NCBI GenBank assembly: GCA_002309635.1
Contig: DBXO01000012.1
Coordinates: forward strand, 1-33,808
Source of the DNA: Ruminococcus flavefaciens
Lineage (GTDB): Bacteria > Bacillota > Clostridia > Oscillospirales > Ruminococcaceae
Direction: 5' to 3'
DNA: 33,808 bases
The position numbers were made by a program, and so were the translations under genes. Each line of letters begins with the position of its first letter. Within the stretch, counting starts at the first letter, position 1. The notes beneath the pieces were generated by a model. That model saw only the letters and a list, made by a program, of their open reading frames with translations. It had not been told where the DNA came from and did no database searches. Below, piece by piece: positions 1 through 7,430 of the stretch.

Positions 1-25
1 TTTTGGAAGTTGACATTTTTTTCAT
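1..25 (-). CDS. 5' end of a leftward gene cut by the window edge
   Basis: Only the first eight codons are visible, reading MKKMSTSK. The ATG at 25 has a strong ribosome site (GAAAGGAGC, complement of 31-39) at normal spacing and a consensus promoter just upstream, so a real start is well supported. The product cannot be identified from eight residues. Confidence 0.6.
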
Positions 26-64
26 AGTATGCTCCTTTCATTGCAGGAATTGACTGTATAATTT

Positions 65-93
65 ATTATATATCATGCCTTTGAATTTGTCAA
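65..93 (-). promoter_or_regulatory. Sigma-A promoter for the leftward edge gene
   Basis: On the minus strand TTGACA (88-93) and TATAAT (65-70) are separated by exactly 17 bases, both boxes matching consensus. It lies about 40 bases upstream of the ATG at 25. Confidence 0.8.
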
Positions 94-199
94 TTAATGT
101 TTATATAATTATACGCATAAGGGTAAAAAGGCGAAAATTGACTATACTACAATTTGCTTTTCTGGTCTGTTCGATACTGATAAGGAAGAATAAACAAAT

Positions 200-231
200 A
201 GCAGGTGCTTCTTATAATGGGAGCACCTGCT
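200..231. terminator. Hairpin terminator downstream of the Fic gene
   Basis: AGCAGGTGCT (200-209) pairs perfectly with AGCACCTGCT (222-231). The hairpin lies five bases past the stop codon of the leftward Fic gene and is followed on that strand by an A/T-rich tract with a few Ts. The plus-strand side is also T-rich (TTATTTTAT), so it could work in both directions. Confidence 0.7.
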
Positions 232-235
232 TATT

Positions 236-1006
236 TTATATATGCTTGCTTATCACTTCTCTTGCTTTAAGCTCGGTTTTATCATAGTCGATACGGAAGT
301 AGTTAAGGATAGATTTCATATCGTCCTGCATGGACAGAAATACGTCTATCAGTCGTTCTTTTTTCTCGTCTGACTGCCATTCCTTGAGTCCGATGTAGTA
401 AAAATGTTTGGTATCCTCGTTGATGAAGAAGGGAACAATGCTGTTAGCAAGGCATTGCTTAAGCATTATTAGTCTGCCGATACGACCGTTTCCGTCGTAG
501 AACGGGTGTATCTTCTCAAATGTTGCATGGAACTCAGCGATGTCATATAAGTCAAGAGAAGACTTGCCTTCGTATTTGCGGAGCAGGTTCTGCATAAGAC
601 CTGCGACCTCTTCGGGTAAGGCGGTCTCTATCTCGCCGACTTCGTTGGGGTATTTCTTATAGTCGCCGATAACAGCGTAATCTGTGTCGTCATCCATAAC
701 GCCGTTCTTCAGCATACGGTGTAGTTGCTTAACGTAGTCCTCAGTTATAGGCTCATTAACAGTATCAAGGATATAGTCGAAGCATTTGAAGTGATTTGCA
801 GCCTCAAATACATCGTTCACTGGAACAGTACCGTCGATAGTGCGAGTCTCGTAGATATATCTTGTCTGGTCGTAGGTAAGTCTGCTGCATTCAATGATGT
901 TGGAATAATAGGCAAAGTCTACCTGCATCCTGTTATATATGCTGCCTTTGATCTTTCTGCACTTCTCTGAAAGCAGAACAGGCAGTAATTCTCTTGTATC
1001 TGACAT
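236..1006 (-). CDS. Fic family protein (predicted AMP-transferase)
   Basis: Fic enzymes transfer AMP, or another nucleotide-derived group, from a nucleotide to a hydroxyl side chain of a target protein in the cytosol. The 256-residue protein carries the complete catalytic motif HPFYDGNGRIGR around residues 167-178, with catalytic His and the phosphate-binding GNGR loop intact. Near the N-terminus the segment YYSNIIECS resembles the inhibitory S/T-x-x-x-E-G/N helix of class II Fic proteins. Its glutamate is present, but the last position is Cys instead of Gly or Asn. This suggests self-inhibition by the N-terminal helix. The start at 1006 has a GGAGG site and a consensus promoter. No antitoxin partner is adjacent, and the gene is monocistronic. 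The target is unknown. Confidence 0.93.
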   Translation of the reverse strand: MSDTRELLPVLLSEKCRKIKGSIYNRMQVDFAYYSNIIECSRLTYDQTRYIYETRTIDGTVPVNDVFEAANHFKCFDYILDTVNEPITEDYVKQLHRMLKNGVMDDDTDYAVIGDYKKYPNEVGEIETALPEEVAGLMQNLLRKYEGKSSLDLYDIAEFHATFEKIHPFYDGNGRIGRLIMLKQCLANSIVPFFINEDTKHFYYIGLKEWQSDEKKERLIDVFLSMQDDMKSILNYFRIDYDKTELKAREVISKHI

Positions 1007-1033
1007 AAGGAACGCCTCCTTAGCTTTTCTGTT

Positions 1034-1062
1034 ATTATATCAAACTATAAAGGATCAGTCAA
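1034..1062 (-). promoter_or_regulatory. Sigma-A promoter of the Fic gene
   Basis: On the minus strand TTGACT (1057-1062) and TATAAT (1034-1039) are 17 bases apart. The ribosome site and the ATG at 1006 follow directly. Confidence 0.8.
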
Positions 1063-1092
1063 GCCGCTTGAAGAATGGTGCTGGCAGCAGCA

Positions 1093-1122
1093 TTGACATT
1101 TGGCGACAGTGTAGTGTATAAT
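1093..1122 (+). promoter_or_regulatory. Promoter for the DUF4177-type gene
   Basis: TTGACA (1093-1098) and TATAAT (1117-1122) are separated by 18 bases, about 55 bases upstream of the start at 1176. Confidence 0.75.
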
Positions 1123-1175
1123 ATGGATAATACATAAGTTACTATGGTAAGTCGAAGTTTGGAGGAGGATTAAAT

Positions 1176-1376
1176 ATGGAAAATTACGAATATAAAGTGG
1201 TCGTGTATGATACAAAAGGTTTTTGGGGTGGAAACGTTGAGTCAAATCAACTTGAAAGCAAGCTCAATCTTCTTGGCTGTGACGGATGGGAGTTAGTAAG
1301 TTGTACTTCTACAAACCAAAGTTATGGTTCATCTAAAAGCATAGTCTGTATATTCAAGCGAAAGAAGAATGGATAA
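1176..1376 (+). CDS. Small DUF4177-like protein
   Basis: The 66-residue protein begins with a hydrophobic strand (YEYKVVVY), has the segment LNLLGCDGWELVSCTS and ends with a strand and a basic tail (VCIFKRKKNG). The pattern of an N-terminal strand, a helix closing in a G-W-E-L turn and a final strand ending in basic residues is typical of DUF4177, a small family of unknown function. The start is supported by GGAGGAGG about 7 bases upstream and by the promoter at 1093-1122. It is preceded by the divergent Fic gene. The biological role is not known. Confidence 0.75.
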   Translation: MENYEYKVVVYDTKGFWGGNVESNQLESKLNLLGCDGWELVSCTSTNQSYGSSKSIVCIFKRKKNG

Positions 1377-1519
1377 ATTCAGATTTTGATTATTACCATG
1401 ATAGATCAACAACTTAAGGAAAGCAGGTTGCTGCAATCAATCGGAATTATTAAACTATGCAATGAAAGAAATTATCAATTGGAAGATAAAATACAATGCA
1501 GAAAATTGGAGGTTAAAAA

Positions 1520-1963
1520 ATGGAACGTACGGAGATTGCCAAGAATTATTTTGCACAGAAGTGTCACTGCTCGCAGGCGGTGCTTGCCTCCTTTGCGGAT
1601 GCGCTCGGCATCACGGAGGAAACAGCGCTGAAATTCGGCTCTTGCTTCGGCGGCGGCATGCGGAAGGGCGAGGTCTGCGGTGCATGCACCGGTGCGCTGA
1701 TGGCACTCGGCATGAAATTCGGTATGTCCGAGGTAGGTGATCTTGAAAATCAGCAGATTGCGGACGGATATGCAAGACGCTTTCTCGACGAATTTGCAAA
1801 GCAGAACGGTTCATATCTATGCCGCGATCTGTTGAAACGCAATCTCGCAAGCGACGAGGAGCGGCAGAAGGCGCGCGAGGAGGGGCTATTCGCGTCGGTC
1901 TGTCCGAAGATGATAGAAAGCGCCGTCCGCATCTCAGAGCAGATGATGCAGGAAAAAGTGTGA
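1520..1963 (+). CDS. C_GCAxxG_C_C family protein
   Basis: The 147-residue protein matches the family named for its spaced cysteines. It shows CHCSQAV near residues 15-21, a central GSCFGGGMRKGEVCGACTGA segment around residues 40-59, and later single Cys residues in LCRDLL and VCPKMI. These conserved cysteines suggest a metal or redox cofactor site, but no reaction is established for the family. TTGGAGG lies about 8 bases before the ATG. The gene is clearly richer in G+C (many GCG and CGC codons) than its AT-rich flanks, which suggests transfer from another genome. No membrane segment or signal peptide is seen. Confidence 0.88.
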   Translation: MERTEIAKNYFAQKCHCSQAVLASFADALGITEETALKFGSCFGGGMRKGEVCGACTGALMALGMKFGMSEVGDLENQQIADGYARRFLDEFAKQNGSYLCRDLLKRNLASDEERQKAREEGLFASVCPKMIESAVRISEQMMQEKV

Positions 1964-2080
1964 AATTCAAAAAACAAAAAAGAGTATTATAAGCATATCG
2001 TTCCGGTAAGTATAGAAACAGAAAGCAACGGTCGGTATATTGTATCCTATACGGACGGAGAAGCGTTAGTCGAGAAGTAA
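1964..2080 (+). pseudogene. Open 38-codon tail after the C_GCAxxG stop, possible gene remnant
   Basis: The frame stays open after the TGA at 1961-1963 and ends at TAA 2078-2080. It contains a protein-like stretch (YYKHIVPVSIETE, then NGRYIVSYTDGEALVEK) without its own start codon or ribosome site. It may be the C-terminal scrap of a small gene truncated when the upstream G+C-rich gene arrived. I do not recognise the family. Confidence 0.3.
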
Positions 2081-2182
2081 GCGATAATTCAAATGGACCT
2101 ATCAAAGCTCAAATAACCGACTGCCAAATTCTGATTTAGCTTATTACCATTATATCTCTAAAACTTATGAAGAAATGATACA

Positions 2183-2210
2183 GAAAGTCCTCGCAATTGC
2201 GGGGACTTTC
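2183..2210 (+). terminator. Strong hairpin, possible end of the 1176-1963 transcript
   Basis: A 12-bp stem (2183-2194 with 2199-2210, one G-U pair) closes on the loop AATT. There is no T-run after it on either strand, so it may be a weak terminator or a 3' stabilising hairpin. The rest of 2081-2250 shows no gene. Confidence 0.4.
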
Positions 2211-2253
2211 ATGTTAGAAATCTATTATATTAGAAAAAATATTAGAAAATAAC

Positions 2254-2284
2254 GAAAAAAGCACTTCCGATTTCTCAGAAGTGC
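2254..2284 (-). terminator. Rho-independent terminator of the tRNA operon
   Basis: On the minus strand GCACTTC and GAAGTGC form a stem (2261-2284) with a ten-base loop, followed immediately by six Ts (complement of 2255-2260). It sits directly after the last tRNA gene. Confidence 0.85.
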
Positions 2285-2296
2285 CTATTTCATGAG

Positions 2297-2371
2297 GGTG
2301 GGAGATGGGATTCGAACCCACGGTCTTCGGGACCACAATCCGACGCTTTAACCAGCTAAGCTACACCCACC
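2297..2371 (-). tRNA. tRNA-His (GTG)
   Basis: The minus strand folds as a cloverleaf with acceptor arm GTGGGTG, D arm, anticodon GTG, and T arm with GGTTCGAAT. The extra 5' G (2371) opposite discriminator C (2297) is the usual tRNA-His feature. CCA is not encoded. One U-U mismatch is present in the acceptor stem. It is the last gene of a three-tRNA operon. Confidence 0.93.
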
Positions 2372-2434
2372 ATATTCAATAAATAAAAACGAAGCTCTCC
2401 ATTAAATGGAGTCATGTAACGGAGAGTTTCGGTT

Positions 2435-2511
2435 TGGCGCGCCTTGCTGGATTCGAACCAGCGGCTTACTGCTTAGAAGGCAGTTACTCTATCCAGCTGA
2501 GTTAAAGGCGC
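2435..2511 (-). tRNA. tRNA-Arg (TCT)
   Basis: The minus strand has a perfect seven-pair acceptor stem (GCGCCTT with AAGGCGC), anticodon TCT in the loop CTTCTAA, a T arm with GGTTCGAAT, and an encoded CCA end at 2435-2437. It is the middle gene of the operon and serves the AGA/AGG codons that are common in this window. Confidence 0.94.
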
Positions 2512-2521
2512 ATAGAAAAAT

Positions 2522-2541
2522 TTAGCAGCTTAAGCTGCTAA
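2522..2541. other. 20-bp perfect palindrome between tRNA genes
   Basis: The spacer between tRNA-Gly and tRNA-Arg holds a self-complementary sequence centred on CTTAAG. It would form a hairpin in the tRNA precursor and may take part in processing. There is no T-run, so termination is unlikely. Confidence 0.4.
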
Positions 2542-2545
2542 TACT

Positions 2546-2619
2546 TGGAGCGGGTGATGGGAATCGAACCCACGTGTTCAGCTTGGAAGGCTGACATTCT
2601 ACCATTGAACTACACCCGC
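2546..2619 (-). tRNA. tRNA-Gly (TCC)
   Basis: The minus strand has acceptor stem GCGGGTG with CACCCGC, anticodon TCC, a T arm with GGTTCGATT, discriminator U, and an encoded CCA at 2546-2548. It is the first gene of the tRNA operon, about 20 bases from the promoter. Confidence 0.94.
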
Positions 2620-2639
2620 ACGGCGTTTCAACAGAAAAT

Positions 2640-2668
2640 ATTGTACCATAACGCAATTGAAATGTCAA
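2640..2668 (-). promoter_or_regulatory. Promoter of the tRNA operon
   Basis: On the minus strand TTGACA (2663-2668) and TACAAT (2640-2645) are 17 bases apart, ending about 20 bases before tRNA-Gly. Confidence 0.85.
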
Positions 2669-2843
2669 TAGCGCAAGCGAAAAACAGTCAGATTGACTAA
2701 AATTTTACAGCAGTCTCACCTTACTGGTGTCAAAATGCCGATTGGAGCCCGGAGACGAAGTTTTTTCAGCAAATAATGTCACAAAATCCCATTTTCTTTC
2801 GTCTTATTAAATGTAAGTGCTGTTTTTTGAAAAGTGACGGTTT

Positions 2844-2887
2844 TGTTATAAAAATGTCATGTTAATGTCACGTTGGCGGTGTATGAT
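2844..2887 (+). promoter_or_regulatory. Three phased 11-bp repeats with a -10 box (Pho-box-like)
   Basis: TGTTAT (2844), TGTCAT (2855) and TGTCAC (2866) recur at exact 11-base steps, and a -10-like TATGAT (2882-2887) starts ten bases after the last unit. Direct repeats of TGTCA at 11-base phase ahead of a promoter without a -35 box are the hallmark of PhoB/OmpR-type response regulator sites. There is no gene between 2669 and 3129. The nearest rightward gene is the membrane protein at 3130. Confidence 0.45.
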
Positions 2888-3015
2888 AGTAGATGTACTA
2901 AAGAAGCATTGATCTGACAGACGGAAAAAGCAACAAAAAAATTGACAGCTGACCCGAATTATCTAACAAGGACATAGTATTTGTGAATTATTAAGTTGAA
3001 ATAACTTTATTAATA

Positions 3016-3044
3016 TTGACAAGTCTTTGTCAAAGCTGTATTAT
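3016..3044 (+). promoter_or_regulatory. Promoter with an overlapping inverted repeat
   Basis: TTGACA (3016-3021) and TATTAT (3039-3044) are 17 bases apart. The -35 box is part of a perfect 7+4+7 inverted repeat, TTGACAA/TTGTCAA (3016-3033), a plausible repressor operator. A 7-bp hairpin (3090-3096 with 3108-3114) follows in the leader, just ahead of the ribosome site. Confidence 0.7.
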
Positions 3045-3129
3045 ATTATTAGTGTGCTTTTTATATTATGCTTCATAGTCGGAAAAACGCGGCTGCAAAG
3101 CTCTCGCGCAGCCGGAGTGGAGTGGTATT

Positions 3130-3729
3130 ATGAAAGTAATGAAAAACACAGCATATTTATGGTTCGGCGGGATAGCAGGAATAGCAGCGCAGCTGCTGGG
3201 AGGCCTTTACGGACGTATCCCTCTCTGCTTTTCTAATCTTCTGGCTGATATGACGATATATCCGATTTTGCTTCTGCTTATGATACACAGGGACGTCACA
3301 GCGAAGAAAATGTTCCGTGACATTTTCTTGTTCTTCCTCGGACTTGACTTTACTTACTATGGCTACGTGATAGTAATGCATATGATCTCTTATCTCAGGT
3401 TCGGCGGACAGCTTTCAAGCGTGTTCTTAGCGGATATGCCTGATTTTATCGAATATACCGTTCTCGGAACTGCTGCGGCAGCATGGGGTCAATGTATGGT
3501 AAAGCTTCTTGAAAAAGGCAGAAAGCATCTTTACAATTTAATGGTCGTGCCTTTTATTGCAGTGCAGCTGGTATTTATGACAGGAGATTTCATAAACTGG
3601 AACTATCGCTGGTCATCGGCTCTGCTCGGAGCATCATTCCTCATCGCTGATGTATATCTTTACACAGTAAAGTCTCCATGGAAAAGAAAAAATGACATGC
3701 CGGAATGCTGTCCTGCGGCGTCATTATAA
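3130..3729 (+). CDS. Unknown multi-pass membrane protein
   Basis: I do not recognise the family. The 199-residue protein has about five or six hydrophobic segments, among them residues near 8-26, 38-53, 62-90, 105-125, 137-152 and 160-177, separated by short charged loops. It has no obvious catalytic motif. The C-terminal tail is basic and then polar and contains two adjacent cysteines. GGAGTGGAG precedes the ATG. The gene stands alone between the tRNA operon and operon A, under a promoter with an inverted repeat and possibly a second one with phased repeats, so expression is probably conditional. It might be a sensor or a small transport or enzyme-like membrane protein, and nothing in the sequence decides between these. 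Confidence 0.7.
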   Translation: MKVMKNTAYLWFGGIAGIAAQLLGGLYGRIPLCFSNLLADMTIYPILLLLMIHRDVTAKKMFRDIFLFFLGLDFTYYGYVIVMHMISYLRFGGQLSSVFLADMPDFIEYTVLGTAAAAWGQCMVKLLEKGRKHLYNLMVVPFIAVQLVFMTGDFINWNYRWSSALLGASFLIADVYLYTVKSPWKRKNDMPECCPAASL

Positions 3730-3766
3730 AGTTAAAATAAAAAAATATGTTCAGACCTGCATCTTT

Positions 3767-3795
3767 TTGACTGGTTAAAGACACTTATATATGTA
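3767..3795 (+). promoter_or_regulatory. Probable promoter of operon A
   Basis: TTGACT (3767-3772) and TATGTA (3790-3795) are 17 bases apart, about 55 bases before the first permease gene. The -10 box is a moderate match. No terminator is visible between 3729 and 3767, so some readthrough from the upstream gene is possible. Confidence 0.5.
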
Positions 3796-3851
3796 GGGTC
3801 GGCATTAATAAAAAATACAAGAACAAAAGAAATCTGTGAGGTTGTGTTCAA

Positions 3852-4739
3852 ATGAAAGACAAGAACAAAAACCAGTGCGGAAGAAAAGGAGAAAGACTGT
3901 TCAGCAACATCTGCGTGATACCGAGCTTTCTCGGCGTTATGCTGTTCTTTCTCGTACCGTTCTGCATCGTAATATACTATTCTCTGATAAACAACCCCGT
4001 TCTGAAGGAGTATGTGGGGCTGGAAAACTACACAAAGCTTTTCAGCAATGCCGCTTTTACAAAGGCAGCAAGGAATACAGCATTCTTTTCCCTTGTATCG
4101 GTCCCGCTCTCGGTGATACTCTCCCTCGGGCTTGCAATGCTCCTTGAAAGAAATATCCCGGGAAAGAGCGTTTTCAGAACGTTTTTTCTCAGTCCGCTCA
4201 TGGTGCCTACGGCTTCGGTAGTGCTTGTATGGCAGGTGCTTTTCCATAATCACGGAACCATAAACCAGGTAGTGGAGGCATTCGGCGGGCAGCCCGTAGA
4301 CTGGATAAAGTCACCATACGGTCAGGTCGTTATAATATGCATGTTCCTTTGGAAGAACCTCGGCTACAACATGATACTCTTCATGTCGGCGCTGTGTGCG
4401 ATACCCCGAGATATAATAGAGGTGGCAGACCTTGAGGGCGCAGGCAGCTGGTACAAGTTCATACATATAAAGCTTAGATATCTTTCGCCCACGATACTTT
4501 TCGTGCTTATCCTTTCCATGATAAACTCGTTCAAGATATTCCGCGAGGTATACCTTCTTACGGGAAATTATCCGCAGGATAAGCTGTATATGCTACAGCA
4601 CTTCATGAACAATACCTTCAACAGCCTTGACTATCAGAAGCTCTCTGCGGCGGCTGTACTGCTCGCGCTGGTTATGATAGTCGTTATGGCGGTTCTCCTT
4701 ATTGCCGAGAACATATTCGGAAAGGATGTGGAGAACTGA
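3852..4739 (+). CDS. Sugar-type ABC transporter permease (MalF/UgpA-like)
   Basis: This is one half of the membrane channel of a carbohydrate-type ABC importer. The 295-residue protein begins with a basic cytoplasmic stretch and a first membrane segment near residues 24-46, with about six segments in all. The EAA-like loop that docks the ATPase is present as IEVADLEGAGSWYKF around residues 190-205, followed by further membrane spans. TGAGG lies upstream of the start. Its stop overlaps the start of the next permease by one base (TGATG), so the two are translationally coupled and should form a heterodimer. Substrate cannot be read from sequence. It is the first gene of operon A, which has no ATPase gene. 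Confidence 0.93.
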   Translation: MKDKNKNQCGRKGERLFSNICVIPSFLGVMLFFLVPFCIVIYYSLINNPVLKEYVGLENYTKLFSNAAFTKAARNTAFFSLVSVPLSVILSLGLAMLLERNIPGKSVFRTFFLSPLMVPTASVVLVWQVLFHNHGTINQVVEAFGGQPVDWIKSPYGQVVIICMFLWKNLGYNMILFMSALCAIPRDIIEVADLEGAGSWYKFIHIKLRYLSPTILFVLILSMINSFKIFREVYLLTGNYPQDKLYMLQHFMNNTFNSLDYQKLSAAAVLLALVMIVVMAVLLIAENIFGKDVEN

Positions 4740-5644
4740 TGAAGATAAAAGCTCTGACGCCGAGGAACAGAAGAAGAGCCTTCAACGGCTTCGTGTTCCT
4801 GTTCGTACTGTTCGGTGCGGCACTGTTCCTTATGCCGACTGTACTTACCATGGCAAATTCCTTTATGACTTCAAATGAGATATCGGCAAATTACGGCGCC
4901 ATGTTCTCAAACATGGTGGACTCCAAAAAGCAGTTCATCTCGGAGAACGTCAATCTTAAATTCATACCCGATAAGGTCACCTTTGACCAGTACAAGGCGG
5001 TACTGATACAGAATTCGGACTATCTTATGAAGTTCTGGAATTCGGTGATACTGACTGTTCCCATAACGGTATTCCAGATGGCGGTTGCCATATTCACCTC
5101 ATACGGTTTTTCAAGATATCCCAACAAGTTCAAGAGCATCATCTTCTTTGCGTACATCATACTTATGATAATGCCCTATCAGGTAACTCTTGTACCGAAT
5201 TTCCTCGTTGCCGACAAGCTGGGCATGCTGGATACGAGAAAAGCTGTCATACTTCCCGCCGTATTCTCCCCGTTCAGCATATTCCTGCTGACAAAGGTAA
5301 TGCGCAGGATACCCGTATCCTACGTTGAAGCCGCAAAGCTTGACGGAGCAAGCGAGCTGAAGATACTCACGAAGATATACATACCTCTATGCAAGGGCGC
5401 TATAGTGTCCATTGCAATGCTGGTATTCATCGATTACTGGAATATGGTCGAGCAGCCTATCGTGCTTATGAAAAACAATGCCCTTCACCCGCTTTCGGTC
5501 TTCCTCTCCGAGATAAATACAGGAGATATCGGACTTGCATTTGCGGTGGGGACAGTATATATGATACCTACGGTGCTTATGTTCCTCTACGGTGAGGATT
5601 ACCTCGTTGAGGGCATAACATACTCAGGCGGTATCAAGGGCTGA
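4739..5644 (+). CDS. Sugar-type ABC transporter permease (MalG-like)
   Basis: This is the second half of the channel. The 301-residue protein has an N-terminal membrane segment near residues 17-38 and an extracellular stretch of about 60 residues before the next span. Its classic ATPase-docking loop, VEAAKLDGASELKILTKIYIP, lies around residues 197-217. The C-terminal end, EGITYSGGIKG, matches MalG-type permeases, which usually end in a G-x-x-K-G motif. It overlaps the first permease gene by one base. A HlyD-like adaptor gene follows after 37 bases with its own AAGGAG site. Confidence 0.94.
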   Translation: MKIKALTPRNRRRAFNGFVFLFVLFGAALFLMPTVLTMANSFMTSNEISANYGAMFSNMVDSKKQFISENVNLKFIPDKVTFDQYKAVLIQNSDYLMKFWNSVILTVPITVFQMAVAIFTSYGFSRYPNKFKSIIFFAYIILMIMPYQVTLVPNFLVADKLGMLDTRKAVILPAVFSPFSIFLLTKVMRRIPVSYVEAAKLDGASELKILTKIYIPLCKGAIVSIAMLVFIDYWNMVEQPIVLMKNNALHPLSVFLSEINTGDIGLAFAVGTVYMIPTVLMFLYGEDYLVEGITYSGGIKG

Positions 5645-5681
5645 TACGGCAACAAGCTATTCTTTCTTAAGGAGCATTGAT

Positions 5682-7415
5682 ATGAACGAAACAAAAGAAG
5701 TTAAGGATATACTTGCGGAAAAGGGCGAACAGGAGAAAATGTCCCCCGCAAGAAGGAGAGATATAGTAAAAACGCTCATTATCGTATTTCTTGCGATAAT
5801 GCTGGTGCTTACGTTCTTCTCGAATACGATAATGAACAAGTCCCTGGCGGAGATAACTACTGAGTCGGTTGGCTCGGGAAAGCTGGTTGAGCGCATAAAA
5901 GGCTGGGGAAACGTTGAGTCAAATCAGTCATACGATGTGACCACCGACGCAGGCAGGACAATTGAAAAGATAAATATAAAGGTAGGTCAGGAGGTCAGGA
6001 AGGGCGACGTTCTGTTCATGGTAAAAAATGTGAGCAGCGAGGAGCTTGAGACACAGATCGAAAAGCTTGAAGAAGCCGAACTCAGCTACGAAAAGGATCT
6101 TCTCAAGGAGCCCACCGACTATTCAAAGGATAACCTCAAGCTAAGAAAGCTTCGTGAGGAGCTCAATGCAGCTATCGCAAAGAGAGACGCCGCAAAAGCA
6201 AATGAGGGTAACCTTAATGCTGCCAAGGAGGAATACAGAAGGAACAACTCTGAGCTGAAAAAGCTCGAGGCTGAGAATGAAAAGCTGAGCGGCACCGTAA
6301 AGAGCATCGACAGCGATAACTATATGGACGCAGACGTTGAGCTCATAGGCGACCTTCCGTCACTTTACAATACCTACTCCGCAGCTGATGAGGAGTACAA
6401 GAGAGCACGCGAGATATATGAAACAGCCGTTGAAAAGGGCGAGAACGCAGAGCTTGCAAAGGCGGACGCAGACTCAAAGGAAGCAGCAAGAAATACTGCA
6501 AGAGACGCTTACGAGCAGTCAAAGAGCTCTGTCCGCGAGGGCATTGTGGCAAGAATGAACGATATAAGAGGCCGCATTGACGAGCTCACAGCCGCAGTTG
6601 AAAATTACACAGCAGAGCATGAAGGCAGCAAGGAGGAAAGCTATGAAGAGCTTGCTCAGGCAGTAATATCCAAGCAGAATGAGATCGAGGAGGAAAGACT
6701 TACCCTCGAAAACACAAAGAAGACCAATTCTGTTACTGAAAAGACTGAGGCCCTTGAGCTCGAAGCCAAGAAAAAGGCTCTTGACAAGCTAAGGGAAAAG
6801 GTTGAAAAGCTCAAAAAGGAAACCGAGGCGACAGAGATAAAAGCCACTCACGGCGGTATAGTAAGCGCTGTGAACGTTAAGCTTGACGACAAGACCGTCG
6901 AGGGCAATGCTCTTGCTACCATAGATGTTGCAGAGGAAGGCTATACCATAACTATACAGGACGTTGACGCAGAAAAGCTAAGGAAGGTCAAAAAAGGAAC
7001 AGAGGCTGAGGTAATAAACAACTACAGAGGCGATATACAGGCTGTTCTCAAGGAAATAAAGAACACCTCCAATGTAAGGAAAAAGGATCTCGTATTCACT
7101 GTTACGGGAGATGTATCTTCAGGCGACAGGGTAGACGTTTCTATTCCCTGCGGCAGCGGCACATATGACGCCATTGTCCCGAGAAGTGCTGTTCACAGCG
7201 ACGACAAGGGCAACGGCAGCTGCGTATACATAGTAAGATCAAAGAACACACCCCTCGGCAACCGCTATTACGCTGAAAAGGTGAAGATAAACATTGAAGC
7301 CGAGGACGAGGTATCCTACGCTGTTTCAGGCAGTCTCAACAGAGGAGACTACGTTATAACGGCTGCAAGCAAATACGTCGCACCGGGAGATCAGGTCCGT
7401 ATGAAGGACAAATAA
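5682..7415 (+). CDS. HlyD/MacA-like membrane adaptor with long coiled coil
   Basis: Adaptor proteins of this class normally link an inner-membrane exporter to an outer component or shape its extracellular part. The 577-residue protein has a cytoplasmic N-terminus and a single membrane anchor near residues 29-50. A first lipoyl/barrel half follows near residues 60-110 (containing GWGNVESNQSYDV and KVGQEVRKGDVLF). Next comes a very long charged coiled coil of Glu/Lys heptads near residues 115-385. The second barrel half (IKATHGGIVSAVNV) and a beta-rich C-terminal domain complete it. In a Gram-positive cell it would stand on the outer face of the membrane. The coiled coil is longer than in typical MacA. 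In this operon it sits between importer permeases and a MacB-like domain protein, so it may tether or scaffold the importer instead of exporting. Confidence 0.85.
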   Translation: MNETKEVKDILAEKGEQEKMSPARRRDIVKTLIIVFLAIMLVLTFFSNTIMNKSLAEITTESVGSGKLVERIKGWGNVESNQSYDVTTDAGRTIEKINIKVGQEVRKGDVLFMVKNVSSEELETQIEKLEEAELSYEKDLLKEPTDYSKDNLKLRKLREELNAAIAKRDAAKANEGNLNAAKEEYRRNNSELKKLEAENEKLSGTVKSIDSDNYMDADVELIGDLPSLYNTYSAADEEYKRAREIYETAVEKGENAELAKADADSKEAARNTARDAYEQSKSSVREGIVARMNDIRGRIDELTAAVENYTAEHEGSKEESYEELAQAVISKQNEIEEERLTLENTKKTNSVTEKTEALELEAKKKALDKLREKVEKLKKETEATEIKATHGGIVSAVNVKLDDKTVEGNALATIDVAEEGYTITIQDVDAEKLRKVKKGTEAEVINNYRGDIQAVLKEIKNTSNVRKKDLVFTVTGDVSSGDRVDVSIPCGSGTYDAIVPRSAVHSDDKGNGSCVYIVRSKNTPLGNRYYAEKVKINIEAEDEVSYAVSGSLNRGDYVITAASKYVAPGDQVRMKDK

Positions 7416-7430
7416 GGCGGTGCGGACCTT

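Noticed and set aside
75..287. Open frame of 70 codons on the plus strand
   Set aside because: It lies across a promoter of the leftward gene and the Fic terminator, has no ribosome site and has no protein-like pattern.
1961..1963. Selenocysteine readthrough of the TGA after the C_GCAxxG gene
   Set aside because: I see no convincing SECIS-like hairpin directly after the TGA, and the family's cysteines are already complete before it.
3732..4253. 173-codon open frame on the minus strand
   Set aside because: It overlaps the permease gene in antisense, lacks a ribosome site and reads as a codon shadow.
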